From: Novosphingobium malaysiense | GTDB taxonomy: Bacteria > Pseudomonadota > Alphaproteobacteria > Sphingomonadales > Sphingomonadaceae | Assembly (NCBI RefSeq): GCF_000802225.1 | Contig: NZ_JTDI01000003.1 | Span: 62,001-126,000, forward strand | Direction of reading: 5' to 3' | DNA length: 64,000 bases | Shown here: in pieces, positions 8,569 to 16,368 of the stretch | Layout of the letters: every line of letters starts with the position of its first letter | How positions within the stretch are numbered: position 1 is the first letter of the stretch | Notes under the pieces: model-generated | Seen by the model: only the letters and a program-made list of their open reading frames with translations | What the model was told of the DNA's origin: nothing | Database searches by the model: none | Translations under genes and position numbers: made by a program

Positions 8569-9069
8569 TCACGCCGCGTCTCTGGGAAACGGTGCGATCT
8601 CCGCAGTCGGCGAGAGCATGACGATGGGAATGGCGCGTCCCTCCGACGCGTTCTGGTAGTCCGCGTAGGGCGGATAGAGATGCTCCATGTAGGCCCAGAC
8701 GGCGTCGCGTTCCGCGCCATCCGGTTCTCGCCAGCTGACTTCGAAAGCCTGCGTGGCGACTTGCATCCGTGCGCTTGGCCGCGCCGTGAGGTTGAGGTAC
8801 CAGGCGGGATGCTCGGGGGCGCCGCCCTTGCTTGCCACTACCACCCATTCGTCGCCATAGATGCCGTAGATGAGCGGAGTGATGAAGCTGCGCCCGGACT
8901 TCCTGCCCGTCGTGCCCAGAAGCAGCGAGGGCAGAAGTCCGCGCGCGCCGGCGTGCCTGAAATCGACGATGTGCCCCATGGCGCCGCCTGAGCTCAGGTA
9001 AAGTGCCCGATGCTCGTTCACGAAATCCTGCGTTCGGGCGAGTAACTGCTCGGTGCCCTCGAAAGCCAT
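8569..9069 (-). CDS. Deazaflavin-dependent nitroreductase family protein (DDN-like)
   Basis: The 166-residue product carries the family signature GTTGRKSGRSFITPLIY around residues 48-64, then a WVVVASKGGAPEHPAWYLNL segment typical of the split-barrel deazaflavin-dependent nitroreductase family. Relatives in mycobacteria use coenzyme F420. F420 production is not expected in a sphingomonad, so this protein may bind another flavin or heme, or a hydrophobic substrate. It sits between a P450 and a SnoaL-like gene on the same strand, pointing to a shared oxidative pathway. The assignment to the family is firm; the cofactor is an open question. Confidence 0.85.
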   Translation of the reverse strand: MAFEGTEQLLARTQDFVNEHRALYLSSGGAMGHIVDFRHAGARGLLPSLLLGTTGRKSGRSFITPLIYGIYGDEWVVVASKGGAPEHPAWYLNLTARPSARMQVATQAFEVSWREPDGAERDAVWAYMEHLYPPYADYQNASEGRAIPIVMLSPTAEIAPFPRDAA

Positions 9070-9187
9070 TGTACCTCTCCCACGGTTTCCCGGCGAACCT
9101 CTGCGCCCACGGGCAACAAATCAAGCGCAGGAGGCGCGCGACCTTCAGTCCCGGACGGCAATGTGTTGGTGCAAAATCCGGCGGGAG

Positions 9188-10474
9188 CTAACGGTTCTGC
9201 ACGTCCCACACGATCGGCAGGTTGCGGATCGAGAGCAGGCCCGGATACACGCTGGTATCGGCGCCCGGCTTCACCCGAAATTCGCCCGGAATCTTCTCGA
9301 ACCACTTTTCCAGCAGGATGCGCAGTTCGCGTCGGGCGAGGTGGCCGCCCAGGCACGAGTGGACGCCGCCGACCAGCGTGAAGTGGCGGTTGCCCTTGCG
9401 GGTCGGGTCGAATTCGCGCGGGTTCTCGAAACGGGCTGGGTCGAAGTTGCCAGCTGGATTGAGGCAGGAAAAGCTGTCGCCCTTCTTCACCTGAATGCCG
9501 TGCCACTCGAAGTCCTTGGTCGCGGTGCGCGCCGAGGAAAGGATCGGCTGGGTGCGCAGGAATTCCTCGACCGCACCGTTGATCAGTGCCGGGTGTTCGC
9601 GAAGCTGCCGCTGCAGTTCGGGCTGCAGCGCCATGCGGCGGAACATCTGCGAGATCGTGGCCGCGACCGTATCGAGCCCGCCGAGCCAGAGGAACCAGAC
9701 CATGCCGATCTTCTCGTCCTCGGTGAAGCGGCGTCCCTGGATCTTGCCGTGCACGATCGAACTGGTCAGGAACTCGTCGGGGTTCTTTTCCTTCTCGGCG
9801 ATGAAGCTGCGCAGGAATTTCAGCACGCTCGAGAGCGCCCACTGCATCTTCTCGAGATTGCCCGAGTGCAGGATGTTCCATTCCCATTCGAGGAAGTCGT
9901 CGAACATCTCCTTGGGAAAGCCCATCATGCCCATGAAGATTCGCACCGGGAACACGCGGGCGAAGTCCCAGGCCATGTCGACCTCGCCCTTGTCGGCGAT
10001 CTCGTCGATCATCTCGTCGAGCACCGCGCGGATGGTCGGTTCCATGACCCGGGTGATTGTGGCGGGGCCAAGGAACTGGGTGAGGAACAGGCGGTACTTC
10101 GAATGTTCGGGAGGGTCGATCGCCAACGGGATCGAGGGGAAGGTCTCGCCGATCAGGCGCTGGAATTCGGCCGTGCCCTTGTTCGAGAAATGCTCGTTGT
10201 CGGTATAGACGCGGTTGATGTCTTCGTAGTGGGTAACGACCCAGTTGCCGCGCTGGCCGCCGCTGATCGCGCCAAGGCCCTGTCGGCTCGGCGGGTTGAA
10301 CAGCAGACGGGGAATTTCCGGTCCGGCCAGCCAGCCGCAGGGCTCGTAGGGATCCACGAGGTCGTTGGGGATCGAACCCATTGCGAAGGTGAGGTCGACA
10401 ATCCGGTCCTTCGGCACGTTGTCGGGTGCGTCGAAGTCTACTCTAATGTCGTCAAGCGTCGGTGTTTGTGGCAT
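9188..10474 (-). CDS. Cytochrome P450
   Basis: The 428-residue P450 has the I-helix region WFLWLGGLDTVAATISQMF, an ExxR motif in VEEFLRTQP and the heme loop LVGGVHSCLGGHLARREL with the axial Cys. The first codons are three consecutive ATGs (10480, 10477, 10474); GGGAG directly before the first gives the best spacing to the third, so 10474 is used. The I-helix has GGLDT where most P450s have [AG]GxDT. It heads a minus-strand unit with the nitroreductase-like and SnoaL-like genes and diverges from an amidohydrolase across a region holding an inverted repeat. Substrate unknown. Confidence 0.92.
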   Translation of the reverse strand: MPQTPTLDDIRVDFDAPDNVPKDRIVDLTFAMGSIPNDLVDPYEPCGWLAGPEIPRLLFNPPSRQGLGAISGGQRGNWVVTHYEDINRVYTDNEHFSNKGTAEFQRLIGETFPSIPLAIDPPEHSKYRLFLTQFLGPATITRVMEPTIRAVLDEMIDEIADKGEVDMAWDFARVFPVRIFMGMMGFPKEMFDDFLEWEWNILHSGNLEKMQWALSSVLKFLRSFIAEKEKNPDEFLTSSIVHGKIQGRRFTEDEKIGMVWFLWLGGLDTVAATISQMFRRMALQPELQRQLREHPALINGAVEEFLRTQPILSSARTATKDFEWHGIQVKKGDSFSCLNPAGNFDPARFENPREFDPTRKGNRHFTLVGGVHSCLGGHLARRELRILLEKWFEKIPGEFRVKPGADTSVYPGLLSIRNLPIVWDVQNR

Positions 10475-10576
10475 CATCATCTCCCAGGTCCGAACATGCC
10501 CAAGCCGAAACCGGCAGGCAAGGACAGCGGACGCGTTGCAGTACTTGGGCGTTCCGCACGGGCGATTCATCGTGTC

Positions 10577-10592
10577 CGCGTTGGTCAACGCG
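10577..10592. promoter_or_regulatory. Inverted repeat, candidate operator between divergent genes
   Basis: CGCGTTG-GT-CAACGCG is a perfect 7-base inverted repeat between the P450 (minus) and amidohydrolase (plus) starts. A direct copy of the half-site CGCGTTG occurs at 10532-10538. Its position fits a regulator controlling both directions, but no regulator gene is adjacent. Confidence 0.4.
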
Positions 10593-10651
10593 ATTGAATT
10601 ACGTCGGCCCGGTTGCGAAATGAGACCCATTAATTTTTCGGGAGATTCTCA

Positions 10652-11920
10652 ATGGCCGATGCAGACAGCAAGGAAATGCAGGAGTCCGCACGGAAATACT
10701 GGTCCGCTGAAGGGTATACCAAGGGCGGCGTTATCCGTGAGGTTGACTATTCGACCCAGTCGGGCGGGCTCGACCCCTCGCTCAAGGGTATCAAGATCGT
10801 CGATACCGACACCCACATCGTCGAACCGCCGACGCTGTTCACCGACCGCGCGCCGGCCGGCTACAAGGACAAGATGCCCTATGTGAAGCGCGATGCCGAC
10901 GGCGTCGACCGCTGGTACATCGGCGACCGCAACTGCGGCACGCTGGGCGGCAACGTGATCCGCAAGGACAATAACAAGCTGCTCGGGCGACTGTCGTTCC
11001 CGACTCTGGAAGAGAGCCATGCCGGTGGTCACGAGATCGCGCCGCGTCTGGCCGCGATGGACGACATGGGCGTTTACGCGCAGATCTGCTTCCAGAACTC
11101 GGGCATCACCCAGGCCGGCATGCTGATGACGCTGGGCGATAACGATCTCGCTTTGCAGATCATGAAAACCTACAACGATTTCAATGCCGACTGGCAAAAG
11201 GAATCGGGCGAGCGTCTGTTCCCGATGGCGCACCTGCCGTTCTGGGACAAGGCCGAGCTTGAGAAGGAGGCCCGTCGCTGCATCGATATGGGCCTGCGCG
11301 GTTTCGTGCTGCCCGACACGCCGGAGCGCGTGGGCGTGCCCAGCTTCTATCACGACTACTGGACGCCGTTCCTCGAGATGATCGATGCGGAGGGCATTCC
11401 GCTCAACTTCCACCTCAATGCCGCGATCGACCCGAACACGCTCACCTGGGAAGGCTTCCAGTTCGAGCAGATCCTCTCGGTGGTCGCGACGATGTTCTCG
11501 ATCGGCAACGCCGCTACGCTCGGCAACTGGATGGTGTCGGGCCGGCTCGACCAGCACCCGAATCTCAAGATCGGCTTGATCGAAAGCGGCATGGGCTGGG
11601 TGCCTTTCGCGGTCGAGGCGCTCGAGCACCAGTTCCAGGAAATGCTGCCCTCCAAGCGCGATGTGCTCAAGAAGCAGCCCTGGGACTATTTCCGCGATCA
11701 CTTCATGTGCACCTTCTGGTTCGAGAAGGTGGCGCCCAAGCTGCTGCTGGAAACCATCGGCGTCGACAACGTGATGTTCGAAACCGACTTCCCGCACCCC
11801 ACCTCGCTCTATCCGGGCGTGCAAGCGCACATCAAGAATGTGCTCGGCGGCTACGACTACGAAGTGAAGAAGAAGGTCCTGCAGGACAACGCGGCGCGCT
11901 TCTACAAGCTGCCGTTCTGA
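10652..11920 (+). CDS. Amidohydrolase family protein (amidohydrolase 2, PF04909-like)
   Basis: The 422-residue TIM-barrel metal-dependent hydrolase has IVDTDTHIVEPPTLF (D-x-H type metal ligand) near residues 50-64, INFHLNAAI near 250 with a His, LIESGMGWVPF near 315 and NVMFETDFPHPTSLYPG near 370, where the Asp is the usual catalytic metal ligand. This arrangement belongs to the amidohydrolase 2 group, which holds decarboxylases such as ACMSD and ring-cleaving hydrolases. GGGAG precedes the ATG. It probably acts with the divergent P450 unit in breakdown of an organic substrate. A strong hairpin follows the gene. Confidence 0.88.
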   Translation: MADADSKEMQESARKYWSAEGYTKGGVIREVDYSTQSGGLDPSLKGIKIVDTDTHIVEPPTLFTDRAPAGYKDKMPYVKRDADGVDRWYIGDRNCGTLGGNVIRKDNNKLLGRLSFPTLEESHAGGHEIAPRLAAMDDMGVYAQICFQNSGITQAGMLMTLGDNDLALQIMKTYNDFNADWQKESGERLFPMAHLPFWDKAELEKEARRCIDMGLRGFVLPDTPERVGVPSFYHDYWTPFLEMIDAEGIPLNFHLNAAIDPNTLTWEGFQFEQILSVVATMFSIGNAATLGNWMVSGRLDQHPNLKIGLIESGMGWVPFAVEALEHQFQEMLPSKRDVLKKQPWDYFRDHFMCTFWFEKVAPKLLLETIGVDNVMFETDFPHPTSLYPGVQAHIKNVLGGYDYEVKKKVLQDNAARFYKLPF

Positions 11921-11959
11921 TAATCGCCCGCTCCCGCGTGGGACGGGCGTAGTGAAACG

Positions 11960-11990
11960 GCCCCGGAAAGCTCACCCGGCTTTCCGGGGC
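11960..11990 (+). terminator. Strong stem-loop terminator after amidohydrolase
   Basis: A perfect 12-base stem (11960-11971 with 11979-11990, left arm GCCCCGGAAAGC) encloses a 7-base loop and is followed by TTCGCG. The T run is short, but stem strength and position after the gene support termination. Confidence 0.65.
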
Positions 11991-12113
11991 TTCGCGACTC
12001 CTGTCGCGGATCAAAAACATGTGCACAGGTTTGGCTGGTTGCCTAACCGCCCCGCCGCAACCTGATAGAAAGCGCTCAATACCGCGAAAAAAGGGCGGGG
12101 GGTCGCGCAAGGC

Positions 12114-12578
12114 ATGTTGGAAGGGTTTTTCAAAGGGTTGAACCGCATCGGCACCAAGCCGGTTACGGACGAATCCGTATTCGCGGGGCTGATGGTCCTG
12201 TTGCAGGGTCGGCAGACCTATCCGCTCGACTTGGTGGGGACCGGCCGCCGACAGGCGGAAATTTCCGCTATCCTGAAGCGGAGGTGTCGGAGCGAACGGC
12301 GGCACCGGGCTCTTGCGGTGCTGACGATTGATCCGCATGTGGCGCCGGGGCGACCGAATGTGGCGGCCCTGATCGAAGGCGCGCCGGTCGGGTACCTGCC
12401 CGGGTACCTGGCAACCCAGTACCGGGAGTGGCTGAAGTCCTGGAGTTTGTGTCGGGCCAGTGTCCATTGCCGCGCGCTCCTGCACATGGACCGGGTCGTG
12501 AGTGGCGGGGCACCGGGCGAATACCGGGTCAAGCTGGATATCGAAATGCCGTTCAGGATGACGACGATTCAGGCCTGA
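12114..12578 (+). CDS. Conserved hypothetical, HIRAN-like domain
   Basis: This encodes 154 residues. After about residue 35 a pattern appears that resembles the HIRAN fold: LDLVGTGRRQAEISAIL, then LAVLTIDPHVAPGRPNVAALIEG, then PVGYLPGYLATQYREWL. HIRAN domains bind DNA ends or branched DNA and usually show NPxDxNAV and VGYL motifs; here NPYD is replaced by APGRPN. The protein stands alone rather than fused to a helicase or nuclease. It has no signal peptide or membrane segment. It converges with the extensin-like gene. I am fairly sure the frame is coding, but the domain call is tentative. Confidence 0.6.
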   Translation: MLEGFFKGLNRIGTKPVTDESVFAGLMVLLQGRQTYPLDLVGTGRRQAEISAILKRRCRSERRHRALAVLTIDPHVAPGRPNVAALIEGAPVGYLPGYLATQYREWLKSWSLCRASVHCRALLHMDRVVSGGAPGEYRVKLDIEMPFRMTTIQA

Positions 12579-12580
12579 TC

Positions 12581-13246
12581 TCAGCGACAGAAATTCCCAC
12601 CGTCGGCCTCGAGATGGAAATGGTTGGCATGGGCCGAGTTGTAGTCGGGGCCCAGGGTGGTGCCGAACCGCTTGCAAGCGCTCGCGTGCACGATACGCAG
12701 AAACTGTCGTTCTGCGCGCGTGCCGTTGTTCCAGTCGTCGAGGACCGTGATGCGCCGACCATCGGCCAGGACGAAGGCGGAAACGTCGATGGCATTGGCG
12801 GTGGCATGGCCGGAACGGCGATTGGTACCGGCGACATTGCGGCAGTTGTAGCTTCCGAAGGTTTCTATTCTCACGACGCGGCTGCCGAGGATTTGTTCGG
12901 CGGCGCGGTCAACACCGTAGCGTGCCCAGGCGGCAAAAGTGCTCGCCATGTCGCATGTCACCGGGCCGAGATTGGTGAGACCGAGCGAGGCGCTGTCGCT
13001 GTGCAGGCTGGAGAGGCGGACGGTATCCACGTTGGTGCAGCCTGAACCGAAGTACTGGTCCGGCAGCGGCGTGAATGTGGCCTGCTGGGCGCCGAGTTCG
13101 GAGAGGCATTGCCGGAACTCCGGGCGCGGACTGAAGGCCGTGGTGGACTGGCGGACCGTCTGGCGGCGCGGGGCCTGCGCCTGCGGAATGTCGATGCAAG
13201 CGCTCAGCATGGAAACCAGAGGCAGGATGAGCAGGTATCTGCGCAT
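12581..13246 (-). CDS. Extensin-like C-terminal domain lipoprotein
   Basis: The 221-residue product begins MRRYLLILPLVSMLSAC; LSAC is a lipobox, so Cys17 should be lipidated and the protein anchored to a membrane. The rest is the bacterial extensin-like C-terminal domain, with GPVTCDMASTFAAWARYGVD, SYNCRNVAGTN, the metal-site-like GHATANAIDVSAF and the terminal SAHANHFHLEADGG. This fold resembles peptidase M15 (D,D-peptidase) and may act on peptidoglycan. ATG 13246 is chosen because an earlier in-frame start at 13303 would bury the lipobox 36 residues in. Four cysteines outside the lipobox suggest disulfides in the periplasm. Confidence 0.85.
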   Translation of the reverse strand: MRRYLLILPLVSMLSACIDIPQAQAPRRQTVRQSTTAFSPRPEFRQCLSELGAQQATFTPLPDQYFGSGCTNVDTVRLSSLHSDSASLGLTNLGPVTCDMASTFAAWARYGVDRAAEQILGSRVVRIETFGSYNCRNVAGTNRRSGHATANAIDVSAFVLADGRRITVLDDWNNGTRAERQFLRIVHASACKRFGTTLGPDYNSAHANHFHLEADGGNFCR

Positions 13247-13395
13247 GCCCGCAAATCTACCCAAGGAATGGTTAACAGAATCTGTCGGCAACTGCTTAAC
13301 CAATTCCTAATCGGACCGAACCGTCGCGCGCCGCGCGGCATTCGTCCCGCCGTTGCCGAGAGTGCACATTGACAAAAATCCCCACGTCTCTAGAT

Positions 13396-13453
13396 GCGGC
13401 TCCGGGCCACGCGGTCCCAACGCCGCGCGAGCTCTCTGCAAGGAGAGTCTTAA
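13396..13453 (+). ncRNA. serC leader-like RNA element
   Basis: The leader folds into two stem-loops directly before serC. The first has GCGGC (13396-13400) pairing with GCCGC (13422-13426) around an inner GGGCC/GGUCCC hairpin (13404-13418). The second has CUCUCU (13432-13437) pairing with GGAGAG (13442-13447), closed by a GCAA tetraloop. The second stem contains the AGGAG ribosome binding site (13441-13445), so folding would block serC translation. Alphaproteobacterial serC-serA operons are known to carry a conserved serC leader motif of this layout. The structure is seen by eye and the family match is from memory; a covariance-model search (Rfam serC) would decide. Its ligand, if any, is unknown. 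Confidence 0.7.
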
Positions 13454-14587
13454 ATGACTGATATTACGGTACCGGCGCGCAAGCCTGCGCGTCCGCATTT
13501 CTCGTCCGGTCCCTGCGCCAAGCCGCCGGGCTATTCCCCTGAAAAACTCGCCACCGATTCGCTGGGCCGTTCGCACCGCGCCAAGATCGGCAAGTCGCGC
13601 CTTGCGTACTGCATCGACCTGATGCGCGAAGTGCTGCAACTGCCCGACACCCACCGCATCGGCATCGTGCCCGGTTCGGACACCGGCGCCTTCGAGATGG
13701 CCATGTGGACCATGCTCGGCGCTCGTCCGGTAACGACGCTGGCCTGGGAAAGCTTCGGCGAAGGCTGGGTGACCGATGCCGTAAAGCAGCTCAAGCTCGA
13801 TCCGACGGTCCTGCGCGCCGACTACGGCCAGCTTCCGGATCTGGGCCAGGTCGACTGGTCGAACGACGTTCTCTTCACGTGGAACGGCACCACCTCGGGC
13901 GTGCGCGTTCCCAATGGCGACTGGATTGCCGAGGACCGCGAGGGTCTCTCCTTCGCCGATGCCACCAGCGCCGTGTTCGCCTACGACATTCCGTGGGACA
14001 AGATCGATGTCGCCACCTTCTCGTGGCAGAAGGTGCTGGGCGGCGAGGGCGGCCATGGCGTGCTCATCCTCGGGCCCCGCGCGGTCGAACGCCTTGAAAG
14101 CTACACCCCGTCCTGGCCGCTGCCGAAGGTCTTCCGCCTTACCAAGGGCGGCAAGCTGACCGAAGGCGTGTTCAAGGGCGAGACGATCAACACCCCCTCG
14201 ATGCTCGCTGTCGAGGATGCGATCTGCGCGCTCGAATGGGCGAAGTCGCTGGGCGGCCTCGAAGGCCTCAAGGCGCGTTCCGACGCGAATGCCGCGGCTC
14301 TCGACACAATCGTGAGCGAGCGCGACTGGCTTGGCCATCTCGCTGCCGATCCGGCCAGCCGTTCGAAGACTTCTGTCTGCCTCACCGTCGAAGGTGCGGA
14401 CACCGACTTCATCAAGAAGTTCGCTGCCGTTCTGGACAAGGAAGGCGCGGCCTACGACATCGCCGGTTATCGCGACGCGCCAGCAGGCCTGCGCATCTGG
14501 TGCGGCGCGACGGTCGACACGGCCGATATCGAAGCGCTCGGCCCCTGGCTCGACTACGCCTACGCCACCGTCAAGGCTGCCGCCTGA
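13454..14587 (+). CDS. serC: Phosphoserine aminotransferase
   Basis: The 377-residue PLP enzyme converts 3-phosphohydroxypyruvate and glutamate to phosphoserine in serine synthesis. It is the long alphaproteobacterial form. It opens with [15 protein letters not shown] and contains [20 protein letters not shown] (phosphate-binding loop), [34 protein letters not shown] (the Asp that contacts the PLP ring) and [15 protein letters not shown], whose Lys forms the Schiff base. The start follows the AGGAG site held in the upstream RNA hairpin. The next gene is serA, so consecutive pathway steps are paired. Expression is probably controlled by the leader structure. Confidence 0.96.
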   Translation: MTDITVPARKPARPHFSSGPCAKPPGYSPEKLATDSLGRSHRAKIGKSRLAYCIDLMREVLQLPDTHRIGIVPGSDTGAFEMAMWTMLGARPVTTLAWESFGEGWVTDAVKQLKLDPTVLRADYGQLPDLGQVDWSNDVLFTWNGTTSGVRVPNGDWIAEDREGLSFADATSAVFAYDIPWDKIDVATFSWQKVLGGEGGHGVLILGPRAVERLESYTPSWPLPKVFRLTKGGKLTEGVFKGETINTPSMLAVEDAICALEWAKSLGGLEGLKARSDANAAALDTIVSERDWLGHLAADPASRSKTSVCLTVEGADTDFIKKFAAVLDKEGAAYDIAGYRDAPAGLRIWCGATVDTADIEALGPWLDYAYATVKAAA

Positions 14588-14595
14588 AGTTGAAC

Positions 14596-14684
14596 CGTCA
14601 TCCCAGCGAAGGCTGGGATCGCGGGGCGCCTTGCGCGACACATCGCGTAAAACGCCTGCGATCCTGACCTTCGTCAGGATGACG
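14596..14684. repeat. Palindromic intergenic repeat (REP/MITE-like) between serC and serA
   Basis: An 8-base terminal inverted repeat, CGTCATCC (14596-14603) and GGATGACG (14677-14684), bounds three internal hairpins. Two are perfect: ATCCCAGC with GCTGGGAT (14600-14619) and ATCCTGAC with GTCAGGAT (14661-14680). The middle one is TTGCGCGA with TCGCGTAA (14631-14650), with one G-T pair. Elements with CATCCCAGCGAAGGCTGGGA ends are scattered repeats in sphingomonads. It sits inside the serC-serA unit, 17 bases before serA, and would form strong structure in the mRNA. I saw no second copy in this window. Confidence 0.7.
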
Positions 14685-14700
14685 AATTGAGAGATTCGTC

Positions 14701-16290
14701 ATGACCACCAAGCCCAAAGTCCTCATTTCCGACAAGATGGACCCCAATGCCGCGCGCATCTTCGAAATCCGCGGCTGCGACGTCGACGTCATCACCGGTG
14801 AGACGCCGGAACAGCTCATCGCCCGCATCGGTGACTACGATGGCCTTGCCATCCGTTCCTCGACCAAGGTGACGCAGGAAGTCCTCGACGCGGCCACCAA
14901 CCTCAAGGTCATCGGCCGCGCCGGCATCGGTGTCGACAACGTCGACATTCCCGCCGCCTCCTCGAAGGGCGTGGTGGTGATGAACACGCCGTTCGGCAAC
15001 TCGATCACCACCGCAGAGCACGCCATTGCGATGATGTTCGCGCTCGCGCGTCAGATCCCCGAAGCCAATGCGCGCACGCAGGCCGGCGAATGGCCGAAGA
15101 ACGCCTTCATGGGCGTGGAAGTGACCGGCAAGACGCTGGGCCTGATCGGTGCCGGCAATATCGGCTCGATCGTCGCCAGTCGCGCGCTGGGCCTGAAGAT
15201 GAAGGTCGTCGCCTTCGATCCGTTCCTCACGCCCGAGCGCGCGGTGGAAATGGGCGTGGAGAAGGCCGATCTCGACACGCTGCTCGAGAAGGCGGATTTC
15301 ATCACGTTGCATACGCCGCTGACCGACCAGACCCGCAACATCCTCAGCCGTGAAAACCTTGGCAAGACCAAGAAGGGCGTGCGCATCGTCAACTGCGCGC
15401 GTGGCGGCCTGGTCGACGAAGCCGCGCTCAAGGACCTGCTCGACTCTGGCCACATCGCCGGTGCCGCGCTCGACGTGTTCCAGACCGAGCCTGCCAAGGA
15501 TTCGCCGCTGTTCGGCACGCCCGGCTTCATCTGCACGCCGCACCTGGGCGCCTCGACCAACGAGGCCCAGGTCAACGTCGCACTGCAGGTGGCCGAGCAG
15601 ATGGCCGATTACCTCGTCAACGGCGGCGTTACCAACGCGCTCAACATGCCGTCGCTCTCCGCCGAGGAAGCGCCCAAGCTGCGGCCTTACATGAAGCTTG
15701 CCGAGCAGCTCGGCTCGATGGTCGGCCAGCTCACCCGCGACTCGGTTCCGCGGATCTCGATCCACACCGAAGGCGCTGCTGCCGAGCTCAACATGAAGCC
15801 GATGGTCGCTGCCGTCCTTTCCGGGTTCCTGCGCGTGCAGTCGGATTCGGTGAACATGGTCAATGCGCCGTATCTCGCCAAGGAGCGCGGGCTCGAAGTG
15901 CGCGAGGTCAAGACCGAGCGCGAGGGCGACTACCACACGCTGATCCGAGTCTCGGTAAAGACCGAGGCCGGTGAGCGCTCGGTCGCGGGCACGCTGTTCA
16001 ACAATTCCGAACCGCGCCTGATCGAGATGTTCGGCGTCAAGGTCGAAGCGGAACTCTGCGGTCACATGATGTACATCGTCAATGAGGACGCACCCGGCTT
16101 CATCGGCCGTATCGGTACACTGCTGGGCGAAAACGCCATCAACATCGGGACCTTCAACCTCGGCCGCCGAGAAGCCGGCGGCGAGGCGGTGCTGCTGCTG
16201 TCGGTAGATGGCGAGGTGCCTGAAAGCGTGCTCAAGCAGGCGTGCGAACTGCCGGGCGTGAAGACGGTCAAGGCGCTGGGCTTCGCCTGA
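14701..16290 (+). CDS. serA: D-3-phosphoglycerate dehydrogenase
   Basis: The 529-residue enzyme is of the long (type I) form and catalyses the first step of serine synthesis, oxidising 3-phosphoglycerate with NAD. Landmarks are [16 protein letters not shown], the nucleotide fold [21 protein letters not shown] near residue 145, [14 protein letters not shown] with the substrate Arg, and [12 protein letters not shown] with the catalytic His. Residues from about 315 form the allosteric substrate-binding domain, and the last 75 or so form an ACT domain ([20 protein letters not shown]), the usual serine-sensing site. The start is ATG 14701, just past the palindromic repeat; no strong ribosome binding site is visible. 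Confidence 0.97.
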   Translation: MTTKPKVLISDKMDPNAARIFEIRGCDVDVITGETPEQLIARIGDYDGLAIRSSTKVTQEVLDAATNLKVIGRAGIGVDNVDIPAASSKGVVVMNTPFGNSITTAEHAIAMMFALARQIPEANARTQAGEWPKNAFMGVEVTGKTLGLIGAGNIGSIVASRALGLKMKVVAFDPFLTPERAVEMGVEKADLDTLLEKADFITLHTPLTDQTRNILSRENLGKTKKGVRIVNCARGGLVDEAALKDLLDSGHIAGAALDVFQTEPAKDSPLFGTPGFICTPHLGASTNEAQVNVALQVAEQMADYLVNGGVTNALNMPSLSAEEAPKLRPYMKLAEQLGSMVGQLTRDSVPRISIHTEGAAAELNMKPMVAAVLSGFLRVQSDSVNMVNAPYLAKERGLEVREVKTEREGDYHTLIRVSVKTEAGERSVAGTLFNNSEPRLIEMFGVKVEAELCGHMMYIVNEDAPGFIGRIGTLLGENAINIGTFNLGRREAGGEAVLLLSVDGEVPESVLKQACELPGVKTVKALGFA

Positions 16291-16368
16291 CGCCCAGACA
16301 ACGGTATCGGCGAGGTGAAGCCGCACCAATCGACTTCGCCCGCCGATGCCGTTATGGGCCCTGCCATC

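Noticed and set aside
13272-13310. TTAAC and TTAACC motifs upstream of the extensin-like gene as CtrA sites
   Set aside because: Spacing between full half-sites is 19 bases; only a mismatched TTAA-N7-CTAA fits, which is too weak to claim.
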